Origin: a virus
DNA: 41,492 nt
Direction: 5' to 3' (one strand)
Virus record (IMG/VR): IMGVR_UViG_3300025071_000017
Location: 1 to 41,492 of that record
How positions within the stretch are numbered: the first letter of the stretch is position 1; each line of letters opens with the position of its first letter. Shown piece by piece: positions 17,676-27,754 of the stretch. The notes beneath the pieces are model-generated. The model searched no databases. It was not told the DNA's origin and saw only the letters and a list, made by a program, of their open reading frames with translations. Made by a program: the position numbers and the translations under genes.

Positions 17676-20600
17676 ATGAAATATATTTGGAACAACAACG
17701 AGTACACTCAAGAAGACATAGACGCTGCTTTAGAGGCAACAGGACAAGATCTTGATACATATCTATCTGAAAATAAAATAGAGGTCTTAGAAGATGAAAA
17801 CGAAAAAAAGCTAGTAGATGTTGCAGAGAGTGCGGATGTAGCATCAGAAACTACAGCACCAGAGAATTTGGATTTAAAATCAGAGGAAGTTTCATCGGAG
17901 TCTTCTTCAGAAGATCTTGGTAAGGAAGAAGAGAAGCCAAAGAAAAAAGTAAAATTAAAATTTGATCGTTTACTGAAAGAAGAAGTAAATGTATTAGAAG
18001 ATATAGATTTAAATCCATCTGTAATAGATATAAGTTCTGCAGATAACTTTGTAGAGCTTAATAAAGATAGTGATACAACTTACGCTGGATCTATAGTTAA
18101 ACTAGAAAAGCTAGACAAAACAAAACAAGAACAAGCTACTAAGCAAATATTAGATGTACCTAAAGAATTAGAAAACCAAATAGACGAAAAAGGTTTTTAC
18201 CAAAAAGACGTAGGTAATTATTATAAAGTTACTTATAAAAATGAAGATGGTAATTTAATTCAAAGTGATTTTCCTATTTATATATCAGACGAAAACTTTA
18301 AAAGAAATATAACTAATAAATTAAAGTCAGATTTAGACGATGTTTTAAATGAAGAAAGAAATTTATTATCTCAAGGTGGAGATGTAAATGAAAACGACAT
18401 ACTTTTATTAGAAGAAAGAAAACAATCACTACAAAGTCAATTGATAAACCTTGGCGTAGATGTCAACGATGAATTTGCATGGACTAATCCTAGTGATGCT
18501 GAAAGATTAGATGAATTTGAAATTGTAGCAAAACAAGATCAGTCTATATTAGATGCAAATCCTAATGACAATGCTATTAGAGTAGCTGAGTTAAATTCTG
18601 AATTAACAAATTACACTACAGAATTAGAAAAAAGTACTGATCCTGTAGAACAAAAAAGATTACAAAAAGTAATTGAAGCCACTGGAGAAGAATTAGAAGA
18701 AGAAACAATTCTTTTAAATAAAGCTATATATACTTTAGATAAAATTAAAGCTGAAAACAATGTAGTAGACCCCACTGTAAAACCTCTTTCTACTAATTTA
18801 TTTCATAACAGCAAAATTACTACTTATGAAAAAGATTATTTTACTTATAAAAATGATAAAGGAGAACATGTAGATCCTACTAAAGTAAAAGATTATAATC
18901 TTGAAGTAACAGACAAAGGTGTAAAAAACATAAGTAAAATCTCCGCTGAAAATCTTACTAAAAATTTTAATTCAAAATATTTAAATTATGGGCTAGGTGC
19001 TGATTACGATAGATCTTTTTTAAATATCGGAGATAGTGCTATGAATGTTTATAAAAATCCACGTTACAATAAAAGTGGTAGAATAGACTTAGTAGAAACA
19101 GCTAAAGCTAATAATATTCCTTATGATACTATTATAGCACAAGAAGATTTACAGCAGTATTTAATTGACAAAGGTATTGCTACTACATTAGAAACAGGTA
19201 GTTCTTTAATAAAAACAGATAAAGAAGAGATAGTGAATCTTATTAACTTTATAGAAAAAAATCAAGGAGATTTTAGAAAAAGTAAAGAGGTTTCACAGTA
19301 TCAAAAAAGCAATGGTCAAGCAGGTAGAAATCAAAAGCTTAAACAATATAATAACGTTATAAAAAAGAGTATAAACGACGTTAAACCTTTGCTTATAAAA
19401 AACAATAACTTAATTACTAAATATGCTAATGATACAATAGAATTAAAGTCAATTCAAGAACAAGCTGCATTATATAAAAAAGAAACTGAAGCTAAGCTTG
19501 CTAAAGTACTAAAACCTAATGAAAAACTAAAAGAGCAAATACTTAGTAAAGAAAAGTTAGAACAATTAGTAACTAGAGAAGCAAACAAAATACAAGAAAT
19601 GATTAAAAAAGATCCTTCAAGATATGAAGAATTATCTAAAGGATTTGAAAATTGGCAAAATAATCTAGTAAGTAGACAGAAACAAGTAATAGAAGAGTAT
19701 AATAAAAACATATCTAAAAAAGATACAATATTAAAAAGGTTTGACAATAAATTTGATAGTAAATATGTAGATAAATTAACTGCTATAGATGAAAAATTAA
19801 AACAGTACCAACAAGACGTTACTAAATTTTCTACTGCTATAGAACAATCAATGTCGCAAGTTTCTATTTATCAAACTTTAGTTAAAACTTTAGAGTACTC
19901 TGACTCTGAATTTAATATAAAATTAGACAGAATAAATAAGTCTTTAGAAGGTGAAGGAGATGCTATATCTCAAACATGGAATATATTTACTGAACAGTTT
20001 ACTAGAACTAGTGTTGGTAGGATAGCTCCTTTTGAGCTTTTAGCAAGAGGTATTAACGAACTTGGTGGACTAGTAGGTCAATATGAGTTTGGAAGAAAAA
20101 TAGGTGGCTATACTAGAGAGCAATACGAAAGAAATAAACAACAATTAGATTTTTCAACAATAGAAAGATCTAATGCTGTGCCTGCAATAGCTAATGTATT
20201 TGCTATAAAAGGAGTTTCAGATACATATGCAAAGGCCTATTCTGAAAGCTGGATGGGTGGAACTGCTCAAGCTTTAACACAAATGGTTGGAGCTTCTATG
20301 GGAGCACCAGTAACTGGTCTTTTTGGAGGATTTTTTCTTAGCTCTTTACAAAATAGTGAAGACAAGATAATAGAAATGAGAAATGATGCTGTTAGGAATA
20401 GAGCTGACGGTGTTAGTAGAGCAGAAGCTAAAAAACAATTTGATGAAAAGTTTCCTAAATCTTCACAAGTAGCGTATGCATATATTCAAGCAACTGTAGA
20501 AGGAGCTTTATCGCATGTCAGTGGTAAGATAATGAAAGGCCAAACAGATATGTCTGCTGGTTTAATTAGAAAATTTACTAATGCTACTTTATCTAGACTT

Positions 20601-23600
20601 GGGTCAAACGCAACAGCTAGAGATATACAGTTGATGGTTAGAAAACTAGTAGGAGAAACTACAGCTAAATATATGCGCTTTGTTGGTAAAGGAACTACAG
20701 CTGGTTTAGATGAAATGCTTGAAGAAACTACTCAAGATTTTGCTGCTATGGGAATTGATGCAGCTTTTCAACGAATAACAGAATTAGACTTTGACTTGCC
20801 AGATATTACTAGTGAAGAATATGGTAAGCAATTTAAGCATATGCTTTTAGTTAGTTTTACATCTGGCTTTATTGGTGCTTCTTTTTCTACTTTAGCTAAT
20901 AGAGATTTTCTAGATCCATTAACTGAGTTTGAAAAATTGGATTTTAGAAGCAGATTACAAGCTAATCAAGAACTTTATGATCAAATTCAAAATATTAAAA
21001 GTGATAATGGTTATAGTTCTGAACTAGGTAAAATAGAAACAAATCTTGAAAATAATGTAATAACTCAAGAAGAAGCTGATCAACAAAGAAAAGAATTAAA
21101 TGATCTTGTTAGTGATTATAAAGAAATACCTAATAATTTAAATGGGTCTACTCAATATTTAATTGCTCAGAAAAAACAACAAATAAGAGAATTAAATAAT
21201 CAATTAGCACAAGGTGGTCTTAGTAATCCAGCAAATTCTAATATAAAAGAAGCTATAAAAAATATTGAAGGTGAAATATCTGAAATGTCTTCAAACTCTA
21301 ATAATCAACATAAAGAAGTAGAAGATAAAACTGATTTTGCTTTAGCTGCTCAACTTAGGTTAACTGCAAAAACAAAAGGATTAGATCCTTCAACTGCTGT
21401 TGTAGAAGTGTTTAATGAAGATAATGCGCAAGCTATAGCGGATAAATATGGATTAACTGTAGAAGAAGTTTTAAGCCCAGAAGGAGTTTATTTAAAAGAT
21501 TCTAATAGTATAATAATTTCAGAAAAAGCTTCTAAAGGAGTTAAAGAGCATGAAGGATCTCATAATTATTGGGATATAGCATTAAATAAAGCTGAAAATA
21601 AAAATGCTGTATTTGGTATGGCAGATGCTGTTATGAAGAAAATGATAGCTTTAGATCCTGCTGCAGCTGATGTTTTGCAGAACCAACTTTTAAAATACTC
21701 TAATGACTCTAAGTATACGCAAGAGCAAGTGGCAGAAGAAGTTATTACATACTATACTCAAATGAAAAAAGCTGGGTTTTTTAAAGAAAACAAAAGTGTT
21801 ACTCAAGAGATAGCAAGATGGTTTAATAGTTTGTTACAGTCTATAGGTATTCAAATAGAAGTAAATGCAGAAAATATAGACGGAATATTAGATGATTATC
21901 TTGGCAATTTATCTAAAGGTAAACTTAATGCTGCACAGAGAAGATTAGCTAGAGGCGATGTTAATATAAGTAAAAGTTTACAAGTAGAACCTGGACAAAC
22001 CTCTATAACTGCTTTGTCTGAAGATACAACCCCTGTAGTAGATATAAAACAAGATACTCAAACACAAACTAAGCAAGCTGCATCTCTACCTTTAAGTGTA
22101 GACACTAAGTCTATGTCAAATGCTTTTGATAAAAATTTAACTAATGATTTAAAAAGTAATGACGATTTTAAACAAAGTGAAGCAGCTATAGATGCTTTTG
22201 ATGCTATTGAAAGTAATTCAAATTTTAATAGTTATATAAATCAATTAATAACTAGAGATAAAAGTTTACAAAGTTTAAATCCAGAAATTAAAGAAGACAT
22301 TAATAGAAAAATAAAAGAAAATTTACAGTTAAGAATATTAAAGAATTTTAAACCAGAACTTGACGGTAATAAGCGTAGTTTATTTAGTTTTATATATGGA
22401 AAAGCAACTGACAAAGGTATGGGTGGTATTGCTTTCAGAGCTTTACAGGATATTAAAAAAGACTACGTAAAAACAGCACCAACAACTTCTATAGATAATG
22501 TGCTTGATGACACAGGTAGAACAAGAGATTTTGCTGATACTAGTATAGATATAGAAGGGTCTATAGATGAAAAAGTTGTAATACCAAGATCTAAGATAAA
22601 GCAACAAACAGAATTAGTTGACGAGCAAACTGAAGCTGAATTTGAAACTGCAGCTTTAGAAATAATAGAAGGCGTTATGCCTGACATCGAAGATAAAAAC
22701 TTTAGATCTTTTATAGATGATGTTTTTGATGCTAAATTAACTGACAAAGTTAAGAAAAAATTAGGTACTGGAAAACAGTACGAAGAGACTATAAAGAAAT
22801 TAGCTCCAAAAATGAAGAGCTTATTTCCTATACAATACTTTGTAAAGCTAGAATCACAAACGTCTCCTGAAAATAGAATTTTTACTAAACCTCCAAGGCG
22901 TTTAACTAAACAATCTGAAATAGATCAAGCTGTTTTAAGAGATGATGTTTATTTAGAAAATACAGCACAAGGCGTTAACTTATATGAGTTCAATGATTTT
23001 ACTCCTAAACAACTAGCAGACTATATTTTAGCACCACCCGTAAGCCCTACAACTGGCAAGAGAAGTGGCTTAAGAGGTAATAGAAAAACAACAACTGCAA
23101 AAGAAATAACAAAAGAAATAGGTAGAGATATATTACCATCCACCATGGATAAGGCTGGTATTGATCCAAGAGATAGATCTAAGGTAGGTGTAAAAATTCA
23201 AAGAGATCCTAGAGCTTTAATGGCTAAGGCTTTTTCATCAGAAGATAGAATTAAGTTAGAAGAAGCAGCAGCGGCTAGTGATATTAACGCTGCTGGTGTT
23301 ATTGCTGGATTACCGAAAGGAAGTATAACTGTAACTAACAGTAATAGAGCTTCTAAAATAAAACAAGTTCTTAATGATATTAAAACTTTTGGCTTATCAT
23401 TAAATGTTTTTGAATCATCTATGCCGGCTGCAGCAGGCGCTAATAGAGTGCAGGTTAATAAGAAGAAACCAAATGGTGACTTAACACCTGATGCTAAGAA
23501 GTTAGATACTTATTTAAAAAATAATAAAATAAAAGCAAAAGATGGAGTTTACTTTTATGAGCTAACAAATGGAGACTATGTAAAATCTGTGCCAGTTAGA

Positions 23601-26600
23601 AAAAAAGATGGAAGTATTGGACAAGGAGTAACTTATCCTGACGGCGTAACAAACTTAGTTCCAGCAAGAGGAAGATTATATTATGGTAAAGATGATCCTA
23701 ATTATATAGAAGCTTTAGAAACTGCTAAAGAAAATACTAAAAAAGATGCTTTAATACCTAAAAAAGTTTCTGTTAGAGAGAGAATAACTAAAGCTTTTAT
23801 AAACAAATTTAAACAAAGATCTCAAGATAATATGCAAGTGTTAGAAGATGTAGCGTTTGAGTTAGATGATGCTGTCAAAGCCGGCATGCCTGCTTCAACT
23901 GCTGCTTTAATAATAGCTCAAGGTTATCAAGCAACTGGAGGTCTAATTAAAATATCTGCTCCTTTTACTCAAGCGTCTACAGACTTCAATTATGGGCCTG
24001 AAGGATCTAAACAAGGCGATAAAAATAAAAGACCTTTTATTGAAGAGCATAACCCACCAGCTTCTACAGTAGGAGCTTCTTTAATATGGGCTATTGCTAA
24101 TAATAAAACTAGAGAAATATTTCCTTTTATTAGAAAAAACTATTTTCAAACTCAATTATCTAAAGCTGATGACTTTTTATTAGACATGGCTAAGCTAGAT
24201 AAAAGACTGCCAAAGGGTTTTAGTATATTAGATAATTCTATAATAAGATTATCTGAAGCTGGAATCAATTTAAATAAAATAATAGATCCAGTTACTGGTA
24301 AAAGTTTAGCTGAAAACTTTGGTTTAGGTGTAGCTCCTTCAGTTAATACAATGCCTAACGTTGTAGCATTACAGAGACAACTAATAAGGGATGTAGTTTT
24401 AGGTGGTGATTTAAAAACAGCTCAACAAACTTTAGCTGATTATACTAAGTTTCCAACTAATAATAATCCTAGTTTAGCTAAAACTCAAAATGACGCTAAT
24501 AAAAATACTAATAACACTTTAGCAGAATCTAAAGTTTTAGATATAGAAGGTGATTTAAGCATGAATGAACTACTTAGCAAGGCCGCTAGTATTGATGCTG
24601 CTTTAAAAAACGCTAATGCTTTAGATAAACCTATTAAAAAGATTAGAGTATTTGATTTTGATGATACATTAGCAACTAGTAATAATAAAGTATTTGCTAC
24701 AAGAGGAGATGAAAGAGTTGAAATGAACGCAGAAAAGTTTGCAACTGACGCGGCTCAAATGATAGAAGATGGATGGACTATGGATTTTAGTGACTTTGAT
24801 AATGTTACTGAAGGAGGTCGTGGACCATTATTTGAAGTTGCAAAAACAATTAAAGAAGCAAGAGGTAATGAAGACTTGTTTGTATTAACAGCAAGAGGTC
24901 CTAATGCTGAGACAGCTATATATGATTTCTTGAAAGCTGAAGGTTTAGAGTTCAAAAGAGAAAACATAGTTGGACTTGGTAAATCACCAGGTGAAGCTAA
25001 AGCAAACTGGATAATAGATAAAGCAGCTGAAGGGTATAATGATTTTTATTTTGCAGATGATGCTTACCAAAATGTTAAAGCTGTACAAGATGTGTTAAGT
25101 GTTATAGATATTAAATCTAAAGTTCAACAAGCTAAAATACAAGAATCTAAACAGCTTAGTGAAGATTTTAATAAGCTTTTAGAAGAGTCAACTGGTATAG
25201 AGTTTTATAAAGAGTATTCTCCTGCAAAAGCTAGAACAATTGGAGCGGGTAAAGGTAGATTTAAATTTTTTATACCTTATTCAGCTGAGGATTTAACCGG
25301 TTTATTATATACTACATTGACAAAAGGCCCTAAAGGTGACGCTCAAATGGCTTGGTATAAAGAAAATTTACTTGATCCTTATGCTAGAGCTATTGAAAGC
25401 TTAAGAGCTTCTAGAATAAATATGATGGACGATTTTAGACAACTAAAAAAATCTCTTAATGTTCCTAAAGATTTAAGAAAGAAAAATGATTCTGGATTTA
25501 CTAATGAACAGGCTGTTAGAGTTTACTTATGGAATAAGTCTGGTAAAAAAGTTCCTGGTTTATCTAATACAGATTTAAAAGAATTATCAGATGCAATAGA
25601 AAATGATCCTAAACTAAAACTTTTTGCAGATCAACTACAAGCTTTGACTAAAGAAGAAGAGTATACTGATCCTAGCGAGAGTTGGTTAGCTGGTAGTATT
25701 ACTGGAGATTTAATAGATATAATAAATAAAGAAAAAAGATCTAAGTTTTTAGCTGAGTCTGGATATACCGACAACGTTGATGCCATGTTTTCTAAAGAAA
25801 ACTTAAACAAGTTAGAAGCTTTATACGGTACAAAGTATAGAGAGGCAATGGAAAATATACTAGCTAGAATGAAAGCTGGTAGAAACAGATTGGAGACGGG
25901 TAATAGATTAAGCAATCAAGTTTTAGATTATATAAATGGATCTGTTGGAGCTGTTATGTTCTTTAACACTAGATCAGCTGTTCTTCAAACAATATCTGCA
26001 GTTAACTTTATGAATTGGAGTTTTAATAACCCTATAAAAGCTGGTAAAGCTTTTGCTAATCAACCACAATATTGGAAAGATTTTACTATGTTAATGAACT
26101 CTACTTATCTTAGAGATAGACGTAACGGTTTAAGACTTAATATATCAGAATCTGAAATAGCTGATGCTGCTGCAACAAGCCAGAATAAAGCTAAAGCTGC
26201 AATAGCTTATATACTACAAAAAGGTTATTTACCAACTCAATATGCTGATAGCTTTGCTATAGCTTCAGGTGGTGCTACTTTTTATAGAAATAGAGTTGAT
26301 GATTTAGTTAAGCAAGGTATGGATCAAAAAGCAGCTGAAGAACAAGCTATGCTAGAGTGGCAAGAAACAGCAGAAATATCGCAACAGTCATCTGATCCAA
26401 GTAAAATATCTGCACAACAGTCTAGTGACTTAGGTAGAATAATACTAGCTTGGGCAAACACCCCTATGCAGTATGCTAGAATACAGAAAAGAGCTATTCA
26501 AGATTTAATAAACGGTAGAGGAGATGCTAAAACAAATATAAGTAAAATAGTATATTACGGAGTTGCACAAAACGTAATATTTAATATGCTACAACAAGCT

Positions 26601-27449
26601 ACTTTTGCTTTAGGTTTTGGAGATGACGAAGACGAAATGACAGACAAAGAGTTAGAAGCTTACCAAAAAGATAAAGGTAAAAAATATTTTAGTGTTCTTA
26701 ACAGCATGTTAGATTCTACATTAAGAGGTTTAGGTATTGGCGGAGCTGCAGTTTCTGTAGGTAAAAACTTTTTATTAGATATTTATGAAAGGTCTAATAG
26801 AAAAAGACCTGAGTATGTTGACTCTGTTTGGGAATTTACTAAGTTGTCACCACCTATATATTCTAAAATATCTAAATTAAAAAATGCTGCTTGGAATTTT
26901 GATAATAAGAAAAGAAGAAAGATGATGACCACTGAAGGATTTGCTTTAACTAATCCTGCTTACGAAGCTGGTGCTAAAGTTATAACTGCAGTTACTAACG
27001 TTCCTTTAGATAGAGTATTAAACAAGTTTAATAATATACAAGGATCTTTGGATGAAGATAACGATATGTGGCAGAGAATAGCTATGCTAGGTGGATGGCC
27101 TGAGTGGCAGTTAAAAACCTCTAAGCAAAAACTAGTAGATCAGGAAAAGATATATGAACAAGAGCCTAACAAGTATAATGCTTGGGAACAAGTAAGTATA
27201 TTAAAGCAATACAAGCTAAAGAAGTATGAGTTAGATAAGCTTAAAAACGAAGATGATAGAGTTAAAAAAATATTAGAATTACAAAAATCTAAAAATAAAG
27301 TTTTTAAACCTTTAGATTCTGATAAGCCTTGGGAAATAAAAATGAGAGAAAAGATGAAAAAAGAAGGTAAGACAGATGAAGAAATTAAAGAAGCTATTAA
27401 GAACAAAAAAGAAAAAAATAAAATAAGAAAACAATTAATAGGTTTTTAA
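17676..27449 (+). CDS. giant polyvalent virion protein (HExxH peptidase + HAD phosphatase)
   Basis: This 3257-residue protein covers nearly a quarter of the window. An acidic N-terminus (1-100) is followed by long coiled coils (about 200-770), a Gly/Ala membrane-like stretch (about 866-890), and a zincin motif HEGSH at 1292-1296 with a candidate third ligand at Glu1354/1355. An EEHNPPA segment comes next. A HAD phosphatase domain shows all four motifs: DFDDT at 2327-2331, Thr2405 in LTARG, Lys2436 and DD2461-2462. The C-terminal part (about 2760-3000, FFNTRSA at 2762 and WANTPMQYARIQ at 2926) resembles the conserved tail of large polyvalent phage proteins. Polyvalent proteins are thought to be packaged and injected to act on the host at entry. 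The last-in-operon position fits an ejection protein (T7 gp16 slot). Confidence 0.72.
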   Translation: MKYIWNNNEYTQEDIDAALEATGQDLDTYLSENKIEVLEDENEKKLVDVAESADVASETTAPENLDLKSEEVSSESSSEDLGKEEEKPKKKVKLKFDRLLKEEVNVLEDIDLNPSVIDISSADNFVELNKDSDTTYAGSIVKLEKLDKTKQEQATKQILDVPKELENQIDEKGFYQKDVGNYYKVTYKNEDGNLIQSDFPIYISDENFKRNITNKLKSDLDDVLNEERNLLSQGGDVNENDILLLEERKQSLQSQLINLGVDVNDEFAWTNPSDAERLDEFEIVAKQDQSILDANPNDNAIRVAELNSELTNYTTELEKSTDPVEQKRLQKVIEATGEELEEETILLNKAIYTLDKIKAENNVVDPTVKPLSTNLFHNSKITTYEKDYFTYKNDKGEHVDPTKVKDYNLEVTDKGVKNISKISAENLTKNFNSKYLNYGLGADYDRSFLNIGDSAMNVYKNPRYNKSGRIDLVETAKANNIPYDTIIAQEDLQQYLIDKGIATTLETGSSLIKTDKEEIVNLINFIEKNQGDFRKSKEVSQYQKSNGQAGRNQKLKQYNNVIKKSINDVKPLLIKNNNLITKYANDTIELKSIQEQAALYKKETEAKLAKVLKPNEKLKEQILSKEKLEQLVTREANKIQEMIKKDPSRYEELSKGFENWQNNLVSRQKQVIEEYNKNISKKDTILKRFDNKFDSKYVDKLTAIDEKLKQYQQDVTKFSTAIEQSMSQVSIYQTLVKTLEYSDSEFNIKLDRINKSLEGEGDAISQTWNIFTEQFTRTSVGRIAPFELLARGINELGGLVGQYEFGRKIGGYTREQYERNKQQLDFSTIERSNAVPAIANVFAIKGVSDTYAKAYSESWMGGTAQALTQMVGASMGAPVTGLFGGFFLSSLQNSEDKIIEMRNDAVRNRADGVSRAEAKKQFDEKFPKSSQVAYAYIQATVEGALSHVSGKIMKGQTDMSAGLIRKFTNATLSRLGSNATARDIQLMVRKLVGETTAKYMRFVGKGTTAGLDEMLEETTQDFAAMGIDAAFQRITELDFDLPDITSEEYGKQFKHMLLVSFTSGFIGASFSTLANRDFLDPLTEFEKLDFRSRLQANQELYDQIQNIKSDNGYSSELGKIETNLENNVITQEEADQQRKELNDLVSDYKEIPNNLNGSTQYLIAQKKQQIRELNNQLAQGGLSNPANSNIKEAIKNIEGEISEMSSNSNNQHKEVEDKTDFALAAQLRLTAKTKGLDPSTAVVEVFNEDNAQAIADKYGLTVEEVLSPEGVYLKDSNSIIISEKASKGVKEHEGSHNYWDIALNKAENKNAVFGMADAVMKKMIALDPAAADVLQNQLLKYSNDSKYTQEQVAEEVITYYTQMKKAGFFKENKSVTQEIARWFNSLLQSIGIQIEVNAENIDGILDDYLGNLSKGKLNAAQRRLARGDVNISKSLQVEPGQTSITALSEDTTPVVDIKQDTQTQTKQAASLPLSVDTKSMSNAFDKNLTNDLKSNDDFKQSEAAIDAFDAIESNSNFNSYINQLITRDKSLQSLNPEIKEDINRKIKENLQLRILKNFKPELDGNKRSLFSFIYGKATDKGMGGIAFRALQDIKKDYVKTAPTTSIDNVLDDTGRTRDFADTSIDIEGSIDEKVVIPRSKIKQQTELVDEQTEAEFETAALEIIEGVMPDIEDKNFRSFIDDVFDAKLTDKVKKKLGTGKQYEETIKKLAPKMKSLFPIQYFVKLESQTSPENRIFTKPPRRLTKQSEIDQAVLRDDVYLENTAQGVNLYEFNDFTPKQLADYILAPPVSPTTGKRSGLRGNRKTTTAKEITKEIGRDILPSTMDKAGIDPRDRSKVGVKIQRDPRALMAKAFSSEDRIKLEEAAAASDINAAGVIAGLPKGSITVTNSNRASKIKQVLNDIKTFGLSLNVFESSMPAAAGANRVQVNKKKPNGDLTPDAKKLDTYLKNNKIKAKDGVYFYELTNGDYVKSVPVRKKDGSIGQGVTYPDGVTNLVPARGRLYYGKDDPNYIEALETAKENTKKDALIPKKVSVRERITKAFINKFKQRSQDNMQVLEDVAFELDDAVKAGMPASTAALIIAQGYQATGGLIKISAPFTQASTDFNYGPEGSKQGDKNKRPFIEEHNPPASTVGASLIWAIANNKTREIFPFIRKNYFQTQLSKADDFLLDMAKLDKRLPKGFSILDNSIIRLSEAGINLNKIIDPVTGKSLAENFGLGVAPSVNTMPNVVALQRQLIRDVVLGGDLKTAQQTLADYTKFPTNNNPSLAKTQNDANKNTNNTLAESKVLDIEGDLSMNELLSKAASIDAALKNANALDKPIKKIRVFDFDDTLATSNNKVFATRGDERVEMNAEKFATDAAQMIEDGWTMDFSDFDNVTEGGRGPLFEVAKTIKEARGNEDLFVLTARGPNAETAIYDFLKAEGLEFKRENIVGLGKSPGEAKANWIIDKAAEGYNDFYFADDAYQNVKAVQDVLSVIDIKSKVQQAKIQESKQLSEDFNKLLEESTGIEFYKEYSPAKARTIGAGKGRFKFFIPYSAEDLTGLLYTTLTKGPKGDAQMAWYKENLLDPYARAIESLRASRINMMDDFRQLKKSLNVPKDLRKKNDSGFTNEQAVRVYLWNKSGKKVPGLSNTDLKELSDAIENDPKLKLFADQLQALTKEEEYTDPSESWLAGSITGDLIDIINKEKRSKFLAESGYTDNVDAMFSKENLNKLEALYGTKYREAMENILARMKAGRNRLETGNRLSNQVLDYINGSVGAVMFFNTRSAVLQTISAVNFMNWSFNNPIKAGKAFANQPQYWKDFTMLMNSTYLRDRRNGLRLNISESEIADAAATSQNKAKAAIAYILQKGYLPTQYADSFAIASGGATFYRNRVDDLVKQGMDQKAAEEQAMLEWQETAEISQQSSDPSKISAQQSSDLGRIILAWANTPMQYARIQKRAIQDLINGRGDAKTNISKIVYYGVAQNVIFNMLQQATFALGFGDDEDEMTDKELEAYQKDKGKKYFSVLNSMLDSTLRGLGIGGAAVSVGKNFLLDIYERSNRKRPEYVDSVWEFTKLSPPIYSKISKLKNAAWNFDNKKRRKMMTTEGFALTNPAYEAGAKVITAVTNVPLDRVLNKFNNIQGSLDEDNDMWQRIAMLGGWPEWQLKTSKQKLVDQEKIYEQEPNKYNAWEQVSILKQYKLKKYELDKLKNEDDRVKKILELQKSKNKVFKPLDSDKPWEIKMREKMKKEGKTDEEIKEAIKNKKEKNKIRKQLIGF

Positions 27450-27458
27450 AAATATCCA

Positions 27459-27502
27459 AATATAGGGAACAAAAAAAACTGGGCACCATACCCAAAGTTC
27501 CT
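27459..27502 (-). terminator. terminator for the leftward operon
   Basis: Read on the - strand, TGGGTA and TGCCCA form a 6-bp stem (one G-U pair) with a 3-nt loop followed by G and eight T residues, a compact rho-independent terminator. An outer 5-bp pairing (GGAAC at about 27463-27467 with GTTCC at 27497-27501) could enclose it. It lies downstream of the 13-residue peptide gene and the first terminator, so the leftward operon has two stop signals. Confidence 0.65.
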
Positions 27503-27508
27503 GTAACC

Positions 27509-27543
27509 AAAAAAGGGGAGGTCATTACGACTTCCCCTTTTTA
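27509..27543. terminator. bidirectional terminator between convergent operons
   Basis: A long inverted repeat with arms AAAAGGGGAGGTC and GACTTCCCCTTTT has one G-U pair and a 5-nt loop. It is flanked by A-runs on the left and T-runs on the right, so it gives a stem plus U-run on both strands. It sits between the giant protein gene (stop at 27449, + strand) and the last leftward gene (stop at 27547), the expected location of a shared terminator. Confidence 0.88.
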
Positions 27544-27546
27544 TAT

Positions 27547-27588
27547 TTAACACCATGGGCAAAATCCGCCCGGACAGTTTTCACACAT
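27547..27588 (-). CDS. 13-residue Cys-rich peptide (CxxC twice)
   Basis: The sequence reads MCENCPGGFCPWC and stop. It has the same A/T leader before ATG (TTTAAATT) as other genes here and ends just 4 nt before the terminator hairpin, so it is the last cistron of the ribonucleotide reductase operon. Four of 13 residues are Cys in two CxxC pairs, the second (CPWC) like a glutaredoxin active site (CPYC). Possible roles are a mini thiol donor for the reductase, metal binding, or none. The call is tentative, because so short an ORF can occur by chance. Confidence 0.42.
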   Translation of the reverse strand: MCENCPGGFCPWC

Positions 27589-27598
27589 AATTTAAATT

Positions 27599-27754
27599 TT
27601 AGAATCTATAAGTAATACCAAAAGCAATTATAAAACCTCCACTAGCTATAGCTAAAGTGTTAGGATTTAAATTGATTTTTTGTTTATGTAGTATCATATT
27701 GCCAGCTGCAAGGCTAGCTAGGCTTATACCACCTATTATTGCTAATTTTCTCAT
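27599..27754 (-). CDS. 51-residue membrane protein
   Basis: The product is MRKLAIIGGISLASLAAGNM followed by a basic loop (ILHKQKINLNPN) and a second hydrophobic segment (TLAIASGGFIIAFGITYRF). Two short membrane helices or a signal-anchor plus one helix are likely. The start overlaps the stop of the upstream membrane gene as ATGA, which supports reality and coupled translation. The function is unknown; a small holin-like or inner-membrane accessory protein is possible, but no endolysin is adjacent. Confidence 0.6.
   Translation of the reverse strand: MRKLAIIGGISLASLAAGNMILHKQKINLNPNTLAIASGGFIIAFGITYRF

Noticed and set aside
22330-22600. Sigma-like region 2 in the giant protein
   Set aside because: The helical segment around NFKPELDGNKRSLFSFIYGK loosely resembles sigma region 2 decay products, but no recognition helix or region 4 is seen; too weak to annotate.
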